The translations under genes were made by a program, and so were the position numbers. A stretch of DNA of 52,678 nt from NCBI GenBank assembly GCA_016191555.1, contig JACPVX010000027.1, positions 1 to 52,678 on the forward strand. Reading direction: 5' to 3'. The notes beneath the pieces were generated by a model. That model was not told the origin of the DNA. It saw only the letters and a program-made list of their open reading frames with translations, and searched no databases. This document shows positions 1-9,621 of the stretch, piece after piece (position 1 is the stretch's first letter; every line of letters begins with the position of its first letter). Source of the stretch: Bacteroidota bacterium. Its GTDB lineage: Bacteria; Bacteroidota; Bacteroidia; Cytophagales; Cyclobacteriaceae.

Positions 1-2148
1 ACTATAAAAATAATCTGAAATGCCACCACTCACGCCCTGATTTTCGCGAATGGAGCGCTCAAAGAGGGGATACAATAGGCCGCCACTCAGCACGATGAGG
101 ATATTTGCCACCACACGAGCGAATAGGGTCAATCTCGTCTGATGGACATTCACCGATTGCTCAAGGGCGCTTAAAACCCGACAGGTTGACGTTTTATGTG
201 TGCCTGCTGTAATCATCAATGCAATCAGGTTGGGAATGAGCGATATAATGATCATGCGAATGTCTGAAAACAGAATCGCCATCGAGAGTGTGATTAAGAT
301 AAACGCCAGCAGCAAACTTTCTTTCAGGTTGTTGATGAGAAATTTATTTCCCTTGATAAAAAGCTTCGTGGTTCCAGTCACATTGGTTTTGATGTCAGTG
401 CCTTCAAAGATTTGATTCATGCGCGGCTCGATCACATTATTCACCAGAGAATCCAGTCGCTTAGAACCGATGTCGGCAATTTGCATGGAGATGCGCATGC
501 GTGTGAAGGTGGAGTCGACAAATGATTTGAGCAGACCGCTGTTGTCGGTTTGGCCTTTCATGTAGCGAAGGATGTAGCCACTTTCTGCCTTGCTGGGCAG
601 CGAATATTTTTTTGGATTGTAATTGTAAAATGCCTGCTTGGAAGCTTTCACTAAACTTACCACCGAGATAGGCCGTGAAACCACCGAAATTGAATCGATG
701 AAACTTTCGAACTCATCAATCTTTTCTAAATTTTTAATGTTGAGCACCCCTCTGCGCTTGCCCGTGTTCACTTCGATTTCCAAAGGCATAATGCCGCTGA
801 AATTGGCTTCAAAAAAATCGAGGTCTTTACGAATCTGACTTCCTTCCGGCACATCGTCCATCATAAAGGAAACAGATTGCAAACGCATCATGCCTATGCC
901 GGCTACGATCGTAACAACCATCGACACGATGTAAATGGCTGGACGGTAGCGATGCACCATGATGTCGATGTATTTCACAAACGACCCCATGATTTTGAAA
1001 TTGAGATGGCGTAAATGTTTTGGTTCGGGTTCGGGCAACCAGGAGAAAATACCCGGAATCATAATTAAGCTCACCACAAAAAGCGCCATGATGTTGATGC
1101 CTGCAACAATTCCAAACTCGCGCAGAATTAAAATATCCGTAGCAAGCAAGGTTAAGAAACCAATAGCAACGGTGAGGTTGGTGAGGAACATGGCCAGCCC
1201 CATTTTATTTACCACGGCAGCAATGGCCTCTTCTTTATTTCTTCGCTTGTAGAATTCTAAATGGTATTTGTTCAACAAATAAATGGCGTTGGTAATACCG
1301 ATAGTCACAATCACCGGTGGGATCAATCCGCTCAGCAACGTGATCTTATAACCAAACAGTGAGAGCGTACCCATTACCCACACTACTACAATACCGATGA
1401 TGATCATTGAGAAAAGTACAGCCCGGAATGAGCGGAAAAACAAAAACATAATGATGCCAGTCACTAGCGCAGAGAGGTACAAAAAGATTTGCATCTCCTT
1501 CCTTACTTCGGTGGCCATCATGGAGCGGATGTAAGGAATGCCCGCATAACGCAATTCAATGCCTGTCTCTTTCGTGAACTCGCCACCCAGTTTTGACAGC
1601 GCCTGTGTCATGGCAATGCGCTTTTCTGAATTCATCACTTCTTTGGTGATTGAAATCAGCATCATGGTTGATCCATTTTCGGCATTCACAATCTGGCCCA
1701 TATAAAACTTCTGGTTGCGCATGGCACCCATCAGGCTATCCAATTGCTGCTGACTAGTGATCTCTTTGGGAAAGAGACCGTCTAAGTAGAAGCGCGTATT
1801 GGCAGTGTCTTTGCGAATGATTTTTATCTCCGGCAGACTGAGTACGTTGTTGACGCCAGAAATTTCTTTGATCGCTTTATTAAGTTGTCTAAAACGATTG
1901 AACTTGGCCAATGTGTAGATGGAGCTGTCCCGCACACCAACAGCAATGATGTTGCCGTCTTCGCCAAACTGCTTTTTAAACTTTTGTAGGAAAACCATCT
2001 CGGGATCGTCCAGCGGCACCGTACGGGCTAGGTCATAGCTCATCTGCACCTTCGTGGCGTGGTAGCCCATAAAAACGGTGATCAATAGAATGACCCCGAT
2101 CAGAGCCAGACGAAAACGAATAATCAGTTTAGCAATACGTGTCCACAT
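1..2148 (-). CDS. MMPL/RND-superfamily exporter, 3' end outside window or disrupted
   Basis: Large inner-membrane transporter of the predicted RND/MMPL exporter type (lipid, hopanoid or hydrophobic substrate export is usual in the family; the substrate here is unknown). The ATG at 2148 opens with a transmembrane helix (LALIGVILLITVFMGY), then a long periplasmic loop (about residues 30-225), a block of five helices (about 225-375), a second periplasmic domain, and a further helix ending in the motif IPNLIALMITAG near 200-235. The frame stays open to base 1 (716 codons, no stop). Family proteins are usually about 750-800 aa with a second five-helix block. Here, after ITAG, the translation becomes hydrophilic (THKTSTCRVL) and no longer resembles MMPL, so a rearrangement or assembly junction is possible (see findings). 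It is the last gene of a minus-strand run and has its own candidate promoter. Confidence 0.8.
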   Translation of the reverse strand, partial: MWTRIAKLIIRFRLALIGVILLITVFMGYHATKVQMSYDLARTVPLDDPEMVFLQKFKKQFGEDGNIIAVGVRDSSIYTLAKFNRFRQLNKAIKEISGVNNVLSLPEIKIIRKDTANTRFYLDGLFPKEITSQQQLDSLMGAMRNQKFYMGQIVNAENGSTMMLISITKEVMNSEKRIAMTQALSKLGGEFTKETGIELRYAGIPYIRSMMATEVRKEMQIFLYLSALVTGIIMFLFFRSFRAVLFSMIIIGIVVVWVMGTLSLFGYKITLLSGLIPPVIVTIGITNAIYLLNKYHLEFYKRRNKEEAIAAVVNKMGLAMFLTNLTVAIGFLTLLATDILILREFGIVAGINIMALFVVSLIMIPGIFSWLPEPEPKHLRHLNFKIMGSFVKYIDIMVHRYRPAIYIVSMVVTIVAGIGMMRLQSVSFMMDDVPEGSQIRKDLDFFEANFSGIMPLEIEVNTGKRRGVLNIKNLEKIDEFESFIDSISVVSRPISVVSLVKASKQAFYNYNPKKYSLPSKAESGYILRYMKGQTDNSGLLKSFVDSTFTRMRISMQIADIGSKRLDSLVNNVIEPRMNQIFEGTDIKTNVTGTTKLFIKGNKFLINNLKESLLLAFILITLSMAILFSDIRMIIISLIPNLIALMITAGTHKTSTCRVLSALEQSVNVHQTRLTLFARVVANILIVLSGGLLYPLFERSIRENQGVSGGISDYFYS

Positions 2149-2154
2149 AGCCGC

Positions 2155-2162
2155 CAAATCTA
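2155..2162 (-). promoter_or_regulatory. Candidate Bacteroidota -7 box (TAGATTTG) of the MMPL gene
   Basis: The minus strand reads TAGATTTG, matching the Bacteroidota -7 consensus TAnnTTTG, and ends 6 nt before the ATG at 2148. Transcription would start at or almost at the start codon, giving a nearly leaderless mRNA. No convincing -33 TTTG was seen. Confidence 0.3.
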
Positions 2163-2254
2163 AGGATTTTTAGCTTTTGTAGACCTTATTTTTTTGTTAT
2201 CAGTTTGCTGTAATAATGAACTGTGCAGCTTTTAGCCCGATTGCTGATGACGAG

Positions 2255-3517
2255 CTACGCCATACTTACAGAACTTTCTTTTTGCAGGAAAGCAAAGTAA
2301 ATGGTGACGCCCACTGAGATCAGAAAATAAACGGCCAGAATCGGGGTGATCAACGCGAAATATTTACTTGAACCGAACCAATCGCCTTGAGATAAGAGAA
2401 GGTATAAGCCAAAACCACTTCGCGCAACTTCCCACGCAATGGCCGACAAATTTTTATCCATCAAATCGGTGAGTGCGTAGACTGTTAGGAAGATGAATGC
2501 CCCATAAAGAAACATTCCTGGATTTCCGATTTGCGCAATATTGCCGAAGAGATAGCTCAGAAAAACGAGTAACACTAACAATTGAATCCAACTCCAAAGC
2601 ATCAACCCTTTCACATTCGTGGGATCATATTTTTGAAAGTGATACACATCTTTAATTTTTTCAACGGGATATTTTTCAGCGACATCGGCTGGTCGCCAGC
2701 CTAAGTGCATAAACCATATTTTCAATTTATCTTCCCATCGTTGCGCGCGCCACGCATCTTTTATCAACAGCCACAAGTGCATGAAATTGATCTTAATCGG
2801 ATTCCAGGTTTGTACGGGGCGTGTTACTCCATATACGGCAGGAATTTCGGGCATTTCTTCCTGATACGTTCCGAAGAGTTTATCCCAAAAAATAAATATC
2901 TGTCCATAATTTTTATCTAGGTATTCCGGATTGATGGCATGATGCACGCGGTGATGTGAGGGCGTCACAATAATTTTTTCAAGAAAGCCCATGCGGCCGA
3001 TGTGCTGCGTGTGATACCAGAATTGCGCAAACAAATGCAACGGTGCAACAATGGCTATCACTTCTTGAGGAACGCCCAGCAAAGCCGCTGGCAATAAGAA
3101 GATCGCGAAAATTTTTACAATCGATGAAATGCTTTGCCGCAATGCACACGCCAGATTAAACTCTTCGCTGCTGTGGTGAATGATGTGATTATTCCAAAAC
3201 AGATTGTACTCGTGTGAAATACGGTGCACCCAATAGCCGGCAAAGTCCAACGCCATAAATGCAACTGCGTACGTAAGCCAACCGGAAGGAACCTGTGTGA
3301 TCGCTACTTTTTCAGTTAGCCATCCATACGAAATGATAATCACACTTAAGCCGAGCACATCTTTCGTGACGTTCGTCATACCAGAACTCAGGCTAGAGAT
3401 CATGTCGTTGATACGCACGGTGTCGTTGCCTTTGCGCCAGCCCCACCACTTTTCAAACAATACCAATACCAAAAAGGAAGGCATGGCATACAATAAGATT
3501 TTACCGTAGGTTTCCAT
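2255..3517 (-). CDS. Fatty acid hydroxylase / sterol desaturase superfamily membrane protein (AGMO-like)
   Basis: A 420-aa polytopic membrane protein with the eight-histidine di-iron signature of the fatty-acid-hydroxylase/sterol-desaturase superfamily: HRISH (98-102), HIIHH (111-115) and HHRVHH (188-193). Hydrophobic helices flank these (about 8-22, 82-97, 135-165, 305-330, 335-350 and 390-412). Known members oxidise membrane lipids, sterols or alkylglycerol ethers; the long C-terminal membrane extension resembles bacterial relatives of alkylglycerol monooxygenase rather than the short C5-desaturases. The substrate cannot be read from sequence. It lies 41 nt downstream of the CotH protein and 106 nt upstream of the MMPL exporter, so lipid modification followed by export is a possible but unproven link. 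Confidence 0.85.
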   Translation of the reverse strand: METYGKILLYAMPSFLVLVLFEKWWGWRKGNDTVRINDMISSLSSGMTNVTKDVLGLSVIIISYGWLTEKVAITQVPSGWLTYAVAFMALDFAGYWVHRISHEYNLFWNNHIIHHSSEEFNLACALRQSISSIVKIFAIFLLPAALLGVPQEVIAIVAPLHLFAQFWYHTQHIGRMGFLEKIIVTPSHHRVHHAINPEYLDKNYGQIFIFWDKLFGTYQEEMPEIPAVYGVTRPVQTWNPIKINFMHLWLLIKDAWRAQRWEDKLKIWFMHLGWRPADVAEKYPVEKIKDVYHFQKYDPTNVKGLMLWSWIQLLVLLVFLSYLFGNIAQIGNPGMFLYGAFIFLTVYALTDLMDKNLSAIAWEVARSGFGLYLLLSQGDWFGSSKYFALITPILAVYFLISVGVTIYFAFLQKESSVSMA

Positions 3518-3558
3518 AAGGTCAAAAATTTGATTGTGAAATTTTCAGGTGGGGAGCC

Positions 3559-6500
3559 CTAATTCTTCACTAATTTAAGAAAATGCTGTTTACCAGCGCA
3601 ATTGATTTTCAGTAAGTAAATTCCTGAGCTAATTTGGCGTGTCTCCAAGCGCTGCCCAACTACGATAACATCTTGTTTTCTCCCCATGATGTCGAACAAT
3701 TCAATGGAATCGATTTTCTCATCGGAGGAAATGTTTATTTCTGTATCGAAGGGATTTGGATAAGCGGCAAGGGTTTCGGGCTCATTTGCGGAAAGCACTA
3801 AGTTGTTCGGTGCAAGTGGCGTTGCAGAAATGGTTGAAAAGAAGCTACCCGTTCCATCCGGAATACGGCTAAAACTGCCGGAAAAATTCTGCGTACCATA
3901 AGTCACTTCATCTAAGGTAGACGCATTGCCACCGGCCAAATGATACAATCCTATTTCTTCGCCATCAGCCGATAGTTGAAATGAAAGATGATTTTGACCC
4001 AATGCTACTTTCTCATCCGCAAAGAAAATCTGAAAAGCTCCGGCTGCTAGTAATAAGGGTTCTCCTGTATCGCTTTTGATGCGATGATTAATTTTCTGGC
4101 TTAGCTTGTCGGTGAGGTACAGCCCATTTAAGTCTACCGATGTTGTTCCGGCATTATAAATTTCAATCCAATCTTTTCCATACACCACATCGTCACTGCC
4201 ATTGGCATTGATTTCATTAATTTTTAAATTGGTGATCGTGCGATTGTCTTCTTCAAACACCGCTACATAACTAGCATCGGTTATTGCAATTTCCTCAATC
4301 ACTCGCTTCGTAACAATCTGTTCAGTCTTATTGCCAACTCTTCGAGTAGATAATTCTAAGTCAAAACTTATATCAGAGCTGGTGGCCGCACTTTGATGAA
4401 TCTCCACCGCAAGCACATTCTTTCCGGGTTTGATCAATCCCTTTGAAATCGTAAATGGAACATACACGCCTTCTGTGGCCGCTTGTACCGCAAGTGTAGA
4501 ATTGCCGATGGAACCAGCCGGCATATTGCTTCGCATTACCTCTTGTCCATTTAAGTAAATGACTATGCCATCATCGAATAATGCAGAACCTTGTAAGACC
4601 TGAAGCCCTACGGTATCAGCAATAGTAAACGATTTACGAAAATAGGTGGTGATAAATTTATTGTTTGCATCGCCACCAAAACTGACGATTGTTTTTTCAT
4701 CACCATCGCCATAGCCAAGTTGAGCCGGACCTTCACTCCATGTGCCATCGCTGTAGTTTTCTGCCGACCAATTAGCAGCTGGAACTACACCCGTGTCTGA
4801 GTATTTCCAAACAGCTTCTCGATTGACCAAAGGCACATCCGTAGATTGACTGGTCGTTGTAATCCAATGTTTAAATCGATAGCCAGGTGCCGGAATAGGC
4901 TCAATGGTATAAGCCAGATTTTTAAAATAATTCCCTTCTGTTAGATTGACATCCGATTGAATGCCATTTAGTTTAAAGCTTCCGGTGCCTTCAAGGGCAG
5001 TAGATATTGATAAATGAGTTAACTCTTGCAATCCAAAGAATTCAGCCATGTGCTGAAACATGTAGAGAGGCCTTTCGCTGGCAAAAGACTTCATAACTTG
5101 TAGAGCACCGTTCCAGTCGGCCACGCTGCCGCCCCAACGAGCTTTATGAAATGGCATTTCAGCTTGAATGCGATTGCTAAATCGATCAATGGTGGCATGT
5201 AACCGATCGGTGCGAAGATTGGTGAGCATACTCGCGTTCAATCGCTGAATAAATTTGGCTTTGAAATTGGGATTCTGTAAAACCATTCGAATGTGCTCTG
5301 TAGTTGAAGCAGGATTTGGCCAATTAACCTGCGTAGAATCGGTGGCAAAACTAAGTGTTGGATGTGTGGAGTAACCGACCAAACCCATCCCAAAATCAGT
5401 GTCCCATAAAATCCATCGAAACTTTCCGCCCTGCTTTTTAGGCCTCCAGAACTTGGTATTGTTGCCGGGCCAATCGGTATTCGCAAAATAAATTTCGGTA
5501 ACGAGGTAATTGATATATTCATCGATGTCAATATTCTGATCGATGAAATTATAAGCGGCCTCAGTTTTACGATTCATTCCTCTCAGCGCATTTTTGTAAG
5601 AAATGTAAGAGGTGTTTGTTCCTTCCAGTGCATTCTCGTAAGTCTCCAATAAATCGATTTCATCTTTCTTGTATCCATAATTTGATTCAATGAAATCGGC
5701 ATCGATTTTTTCTCTGAGGTTTTGAATTCCCCAGTAATTTCCGTTTAGATAAAAAGCGGTTGGCTGATATGCCATGTAATCGATATTCATGGCAGTGCCT
5801 GCCACTTCTTGAATCAAGGCATCACGAAATTGAGTCACATTAAAATCATTCCCTGAGTTTCGAAGAAAGATTCCTCCAAATTCAGAGATGGATTTTTTCT
5901 CGAAGAATCGAAGTTTCAACTGATTGGATCCGTACTCATTACGTGCTTTGATAGCGAATGATTTTTGCGGAAAATTTCGGCTGCAAGCTCCACCAATTCG
6001 AATATCTACATGCTGATCGATTTTACGATTGCCGGCTGCATCAAAGTATTCAAACACCGCATGTCGTGCCCAATCTTGATTCCAATTTTTAGGACTGCCG
6101 ACACAATTTCCCCACGCACCATTGGTTCCATCCGTATAAATCCCGAAGGTGTCGTTCCACAAATAGTCGGCTTTTGTTGAGATAGAAACCATTGGCAACT
6201 GGCCGTTGTGCTCATTGATGAAATATGTTTTGGCTTCCGTTTCGCTGGGAATATTTCCAACTAAAAATGCTTTCGCTTTGATGACGACAGTGGTTGATAA
6301 AGTGAGCGGGCCATTGTAGAGGTTCGATTGTGCCGTTGGCTCAGAGCCATCTGCCGTAAATCGAATTTGCGCAGATGAATTGCCATGGCTGAGTGTCAGT
6401 TGCTGTGTGCTAGTATAACGCCCCGCTTTCAGAGAGAAAGTAGGTTTTGCAATTTGTTCAGAACCTGTAGTTGGTAAATTGGCGCTGCTTCCGGTCGGGG

Positions 6501-6948
6501 TAAGCAGGTAGCCCCACACTTTTCCTCCGTTTTCAGTTCGCCCATACGAAACATTGAGATACTGTTTGGGAAAAGTGATTTGATCGATTACAGTTGACCC
6601 TACAGAGAGAATTAAATCTTCGCCATCGCTATCCAAACTGAAATTGGTGTGTACACCGATATTCTGATTATCAGCCCAAAAGCGGAAGAACCCTTTTGCA
6701 GGAATATTGATACCATTAGGCAATTTCCATTTTTGTAATTGTGAGGGAGAATCGGATAAATAATAATTGTCGAGCGATACAGTGTTACTTCCCGCATTGT
6801 AGAGTTCTACCCATCCCGAAAAATTATAAAAGTCAGGATCGTATTCGAGGTCGGCATTGGTCGCCATTATTTCGTTGATAACGACCTGGGCATTCACCGA
6901 GAGTTGCAGGAGTAAAGCCAGGATTATCAACGAAGGCAGTTTTTTCAT
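3559..6948 (-). CDS. Secreted CotH-like / lamin-tail protein with T9SS type A sorting domain
   Basis: A 1129-aa cell-surface or secreted protein. Order of parts: signal peptide (MKKLPSLIILALLLQLSVNA), lamin-tail domain (about 22-140, VVINEIMATN), chitobiase/hexosaminidase-C-like beta-sandwich (about 165-245, IRFTADGSEPT), CotH-type domain (about 250-620, with KSFAIKAR, GIQNLREKIDADF and ILWDTDFGMG), a beta-rich region with a galactose-binding-like segment (VLAVEIHQ), a second lamin-tail domain (about 905-1030, LKINEINANG), and a C-terminal sorting domain (AAYPNPF, ending HFLKLVKN). CotH of Bacillus is a spore-coat protein kinase; bacterial CotH-lamin-tail proteins are secreted and their targets are mostly unknown. 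T9SS export is inferred from the sorting domain. It lies 14 nt downstream of dgt, so co-transcription is likely. Confidence 0.88.
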   Translation of the reverse strand: MKKLPSLIILALLLQLSVNAQVVINEIMATNADLEYDPDFYNFSGWVELYNAGSNTVSLDNYYLSDSPSQLQKWKLPNGINIPAKGFFRFWADNQNIGVHTNFSLDSDGEDLILSVGSTVIDQITFPKQYLNVSYGRTENGGKVWGYLLTPTGSSANLPTTGSEQIAKPTFSLKAGRYTSTQQLTLSHGNSSAQIRFTADGSEPTAQSNLYNGPLTLSTTVVIKAKAFLVGNIPSETEAKTYFINEHNGQLPMVSISTKADYLWNDTFGIYTDGTNGAWGNCVGSPKNWNQDWARHAVFEYFDAAGNRKIDQHVDIRIGGACSRNFPQKSFAIKARNEYGSNQLKLRFFEKKSISEFGGIFLRNSGNDFNVTQFRDALIQEVAGTAMNIDYMAYQPTAFYLNGNYWGIQNLREKIDADFIESNYGYKKDEIDLLETYENALEGTNTSYISYKNALRGMNRKTEAAYNFIDQNIDIDEYINYLVTEIYFANTDWPGNNTKFWRPKKQGGKFRWILWDTDFGMGLVGYSTHPTLSFATDSTQVNWPNPASTTEHIRMVLQNPNFKAKFIQRLNASMLTNLRTDRLHATIDRFSNRIQAEMPFHKARWGGSVADWNGALQVMKSFASERPLYMFQHMAEFFGLQELTHLSISTALEGTGSFKLNGIQSDVNLTEGNYFKNLAYTIEPIPAPGYRFKHWITTTSQSTDVPLVNREAVWKYSDTGVVPAANWSAENYSDGTWSEGPAQLGYGDGDEKTIVSFGGDANNKFITTYFRKSFTIADTVGLQVLQGSALFDDGIVIYLNGQEVMRSNMPAGSIGNSTLAVQAATEGVYVPFTISKGLIKPGKNVLAVEIHQSAATSSDISFDLELSTRRVGNKTEQIVTKRVIEEIAITDASYVAVFEEDNRTITNLKINEINANGSDDVVYGKDWIEIYNAGTTSVDLNGLYLTDKLSQKINHRIKSDTGEPLLLAAGAFQIFFADEKVALGQNHLSFQLSADGEEIGLYHLAGGNASTLDEVTYGTQNFSGSFSRIPDGTGSFFSTISATPLAPNNLVLSANEPETLAAYPNPFDTEINISSDEKIDSIELFDIMGRKQDVIVVGQRLETRQISSGIYLLKINCAGKQHFLKLVKN

Positions 6949-6962
6949 TTTGAACGTTTAGG

Positions 6963-8282
6963 TTACCCGATACCTTTTATTTTTCGATACATACTCAATG
7001 CATGACGATCGGTAAGCCCTGACACAAAATCAATCACTTGCCGCAATACGGCATAGTTACTTGCTTGATTTTGTTCAATCGCCCATCGCACATCTTCGGG
7101 AAAGAGTAACGCTAAGTTAGCATACTTTCTGGATGGATTTTTTGTTACCAAATGAAGACCGGCATGTACAAACTCATGCAACAATCCGGGCAACACTTCA
7201 TGACCTGCGGCTTCGATTTCGACTACATGCCTAGCGCGATAGATTTTTTCTACGGAGATACTACTGATTTTCTCTAATGCCATTTTGGATGAACACACAT
7301 CTGTAAGCGCCAGATCAAATGTTCCATTTAAAATCGGGTGCTCTTGATCTAAGAACACACTCGTACATTCTTCTACCAACTTGCCAATGACCAATGCTCG
7401 TAGCACGCCCAACTTTTCATTTAAGCCAATGTGCTTTTTTAGTTTTTCAGCATTGAATTGGTCGCCCAGAATGGAAGCCATCAGGCTCACGGTTTCATCT
7501 ACACTCACCAAACCCAATCGACACCCGTCTTCTAAATCAATAATGCTATAACAGATGTCATCCGCGGCTTCTACCAAAAATGCAAGCGGGTGGCGACTCC
7601 AGCTATTTTCTTTTTGCTGAATAAGGCCTAACAGATTAGCTGCTTTTTTGAAGTGCTCACTTTCTGTTTGAAAGAATCCGAATTTCTTCTGACTCTTTCT
7701 TTTTTTATCGCGTTCCGGAAAGTAGGCAGGGCAAGGATATTTGGTAAATGCGCCAAGCGTAGCGGCTGTTAACTTCAGGCCATATTCTTTTTTGTTAAGT
7801 AATCGAAAGCCTTGCGCATTGCCTTCAAACTTTGTCAAGTCACTCCACTCTCCTTGGCTCACCTGGCTTTCAAAAGATTGTCCATGTGGATGGTGCAGAA
7901 AAAAGTCAGATAAGGCATCTTCTCCGGCATGGCCGAATGGAGGATTCCCCAAGTCGTGAGCAAGTGAAGCAGCCGCTACAATAGCACCAAAATCAAAAAG
8001 AGAAAATTCTTTTTGTAATTCGGGATGGCGCTGTAGAATAACCTCTCCAACTCGTTTTCCCAACGATCTTCCCACGCTGGATACTTCCAAACTATGCGTT
8101 AACCGCGTGTGAACAAAATCGTGCTCCGGCAGCGGATGCACTTGGGTTTTGTCCTGTAGTCTACGAAACGGATGACTGAAAATAATCCGGTCATAGTCTT
8201 GCTCAAAAGCACTGCGCGAGGGTTCTGTTGCGTCAGGTTTTTGATCAAGACGTTGAGAAGATAGGAGTTGAGACCAGTTCAT
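6963..8282 (-). CDS. dgt: Deoxyguanosinetriphosphate triphosphohydrolase (dGTPase)
   Basis: A 439-aa cytoplasmic HD-domain enzyme hydrolysing dGTP (or other dNTPs) to the deoxynucleoside and triphosphate, part of dNTP pool control. The HD metal-binding residues are visible: H63 in HTRLTHSLEV, H109-D110 in ASLAHDLGNPPFGHAG, and a later D in VEAADDICYSI. N-terminal RSAFEQDYDRIIFSHPFRRL is the typical family opening, and the length matches the usual 440-500 aa. The start is ATG, 3 nt after the scramblase-like gene stop, suggesting an operon with glyS. Confidence 0.93.
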   Translation of the reverse strand: MNWSQLLSSQRLDQKPDATEPSRSAFEQDYDRIIFSHPFRRLQDKTQVHPLPEHDFVHTRLTHSLEVSSVGRSLGKRVGEVILQRHPELQKEFSLFDFGAIVAAASLAHDLGNPPFGHAGEDALSDFFLHHPHGQSFESQVSQGEWSDLTKFEGNAQGFRLLNKKEYGLKLTAATLGAFTKYPCPAYFPERDKKRKSQKKFGFFQTESEHFKKAANLLGLIQQKENSWSRHPLAFLVEAADDICYSIIDLEDGCRLGLVSVDETVSLMASILGDQFNAEKLKKHIGLNEKLGVLRALVIGKLVEECTSVFLDQEHPILNGTFDLALTDVCSSKMALEKISSISVEKIYRARHVVEIEAAGHEVLPGLLHEFVHAGLHLVTKNPSRKYANLALLFPEDVRWAIEQNQASNYAVLRQVIDFVSGLTDRHALSMYRKIKGIG

Positions 8283-8285
8283 TCG

Positions 8286-8876
8286 TTACTCTTTCAACAC
8301 TAAGTCGATACACATCACCGCTGCTAAAATGAGCAAGCGCAGCGGGTGATCAGCCGGAACTTCAGGGCTAATTTGAAGCACATAATTATCGGCTGTAGTA
8401 AATAATTCTTTGCCCAGTCCGCTCCATTTTTTAGTTACTGTCGCAAACTCTTTTCCATCGTTGGCCACAAACTTAAAATCCCAACTTGTCCATTTTCCTT
8501 TCAGCATACACAAAGAGCGTTCGCTGGCATCCAGCACTTCAAATTTTCCCCCGATTGAAAACAACTTTTGTTTGAACTTTCCGATCAGTTGGTTGCGCTC
8601 GTCCAATACTTCTACTTCCGATAGAAAAAGAGAAATTCCTCTTCGCACCGTCAAAACCTGTTGCCCTTCGGGAGTTTTGATCTCCATGTTGAATGGAGTC
8701 ATTCTTTTATAATCTGTAAACCGAAAGAGTTTCGTGAAGAATCCTAAATTTTCCTCACGGCAATTCAAAATCACTTGTTTCGACTCGGGATCTAGAATAT
8801 CGAAACTGTTGGCGGCCTTAAATACTTTTACGTGCTCTTTAACGAAAAAGAGATTTTTGTTGAGACTGTGATGCAT
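8286..8876 (-). CDS. LURP-one-related / phospholipid-scramblase-like protein
   Basis: A 196-aa protein with the Tubby/LURP-one/scramblase beta-barrel pattern. It opens with LNKNLFFVKEHVKVFKAANSFDILDP, has alternating beta strands through GKFEVLDASERSLCMLKGKW and KWSGLGKELFTTADNYVLQI, and ends in a hydrophobic helix (LLILAAVMCIDLVL). Bacterial members are conserved but of unknown function; lipid scrambling has not been established for them. Its ATG lies inside the 3' end of the M90-peptidase gene (38-nt overlap); the family opening supports this start. It is probably translated with its neighbours. Confidence 0.75.
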   Translation of the reverse strand: MHHSLNKNLFFVKEHVKVFKAANSFDILDPESKQVILNCREENLGFFTKLFRFTDYKRMTPFNMEIKTPEGQQVLTVRRGISLFLSEVEVLDERNQLIGKFKQKLFSIGGKFEVLDASERSLCMLKGKWTSWDFKFVANDGKEFATVTKKWSGLGKELFTTADNYVLQISPEVPADHPLRLLILAAVMCIDLVLKE

Positions 8877-9621
8877 AAAATTGAGTAGGGTCTTGTTTAA
8901 AAATTTGCACTAAAATACGGTAAAGTTCAGGTTGATGCGCTTTAAATTTCTCTGATCTTTCGAAGAAATTTTCTACAGCCACCGCAAAGAATTCGTCCAT
9001 GTTTTCAAAAGCATATCTGCGAAAAAAATGTTCGCTATCATTTTGCAAACGAGGCATTTCCTGCACCGCATAATTTTCAAATTCAGCTACCCACTTCGGG
9101 CTGATCACTTGGTATTCATGCCCCATTAGCTTGTGTTCAAGCCACAAAGCATGCGCAAACTCATGAAGCAATAAGTTCAATCCATCGTCTGGTCGGTTGA
9201 GGCCATCAGCAATGCCATGCCAACTGAATACAATCGTGCGAAGCCCTGGGTTTACCTCTCCCTTGTGCACTTTGTGCGTGATTTTAGAATTGTAAAAATC
9301 CGGGTACACGATAATTCGTTCGAAAAAAGTGAGCGATGTATTCGGTAGAAATAATACCAATTGCGAAGCAGCCGAAGCGATGATGGCTTTCATCGCGCGC
9401 TTTAGCTTAAGATTGTCGCGTTCGATGTAATCGAAATATTCGTAGTGATCTCTTACTAAGCGCAGAAATTTCATTTTCAGCCTGCGCGGTAACTTTGAAT
9501 AATAGGGATACTTGTGATTGAGAAATCGATGGAAAATAGGTCCGTAATAAAAACGAAAGCGCAACTCTTCAAACAACGAGTAGAAAAGTTGCGCAATGCC
9601 AGCAAGTAAATCAAAAACCAT
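8839..9621 (-). CDS. M90 (MtfA-like) zinc metallopeptidase
   Basis: A 260-aa protein of the MtfA/M90 family. The zinc motif HEFAH lies at residues 153-157 within LLLHEFAHALWLEH, and a downstream glutamate in NMDEFFAVAVENFFE (about E210) matches the third zinc ligand region of MtfA. E. coli MtfA binds the repressor Mlc and has aminopeptidase activity; whether that regulation exists here is unknown. The N-terminus is hydrophobic/amphipathic, suggesting membrane association. The ATG immediately follows the glyS stop codon with no gap, and the 3' end overlaps the next gene. Confidence 0.85.
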   Translation of the reverse strand: MVFDLLAGIAQLFYSLFEELRFRFYYGPIFHRFLNHKYPYYSKLPRRLKMKFLRLVRDHYEYFDYIERDNLKLKRAMKAIIASAASQLVLFLPNTSLTFFERIIVYPDFYNSKITHKVHKGEVNPGLRTIVFSWHGIADGLNRPDDGLNLLLHEFAHALWLEHKLMGHEYQVISPKWVAEFENYAVQEMPRLQNDSEHFFRRYAFENMDEFFAVAVENFFERSEKFKAHQPELYRILVQIFKQDPTQFYASQSQQKSLFR

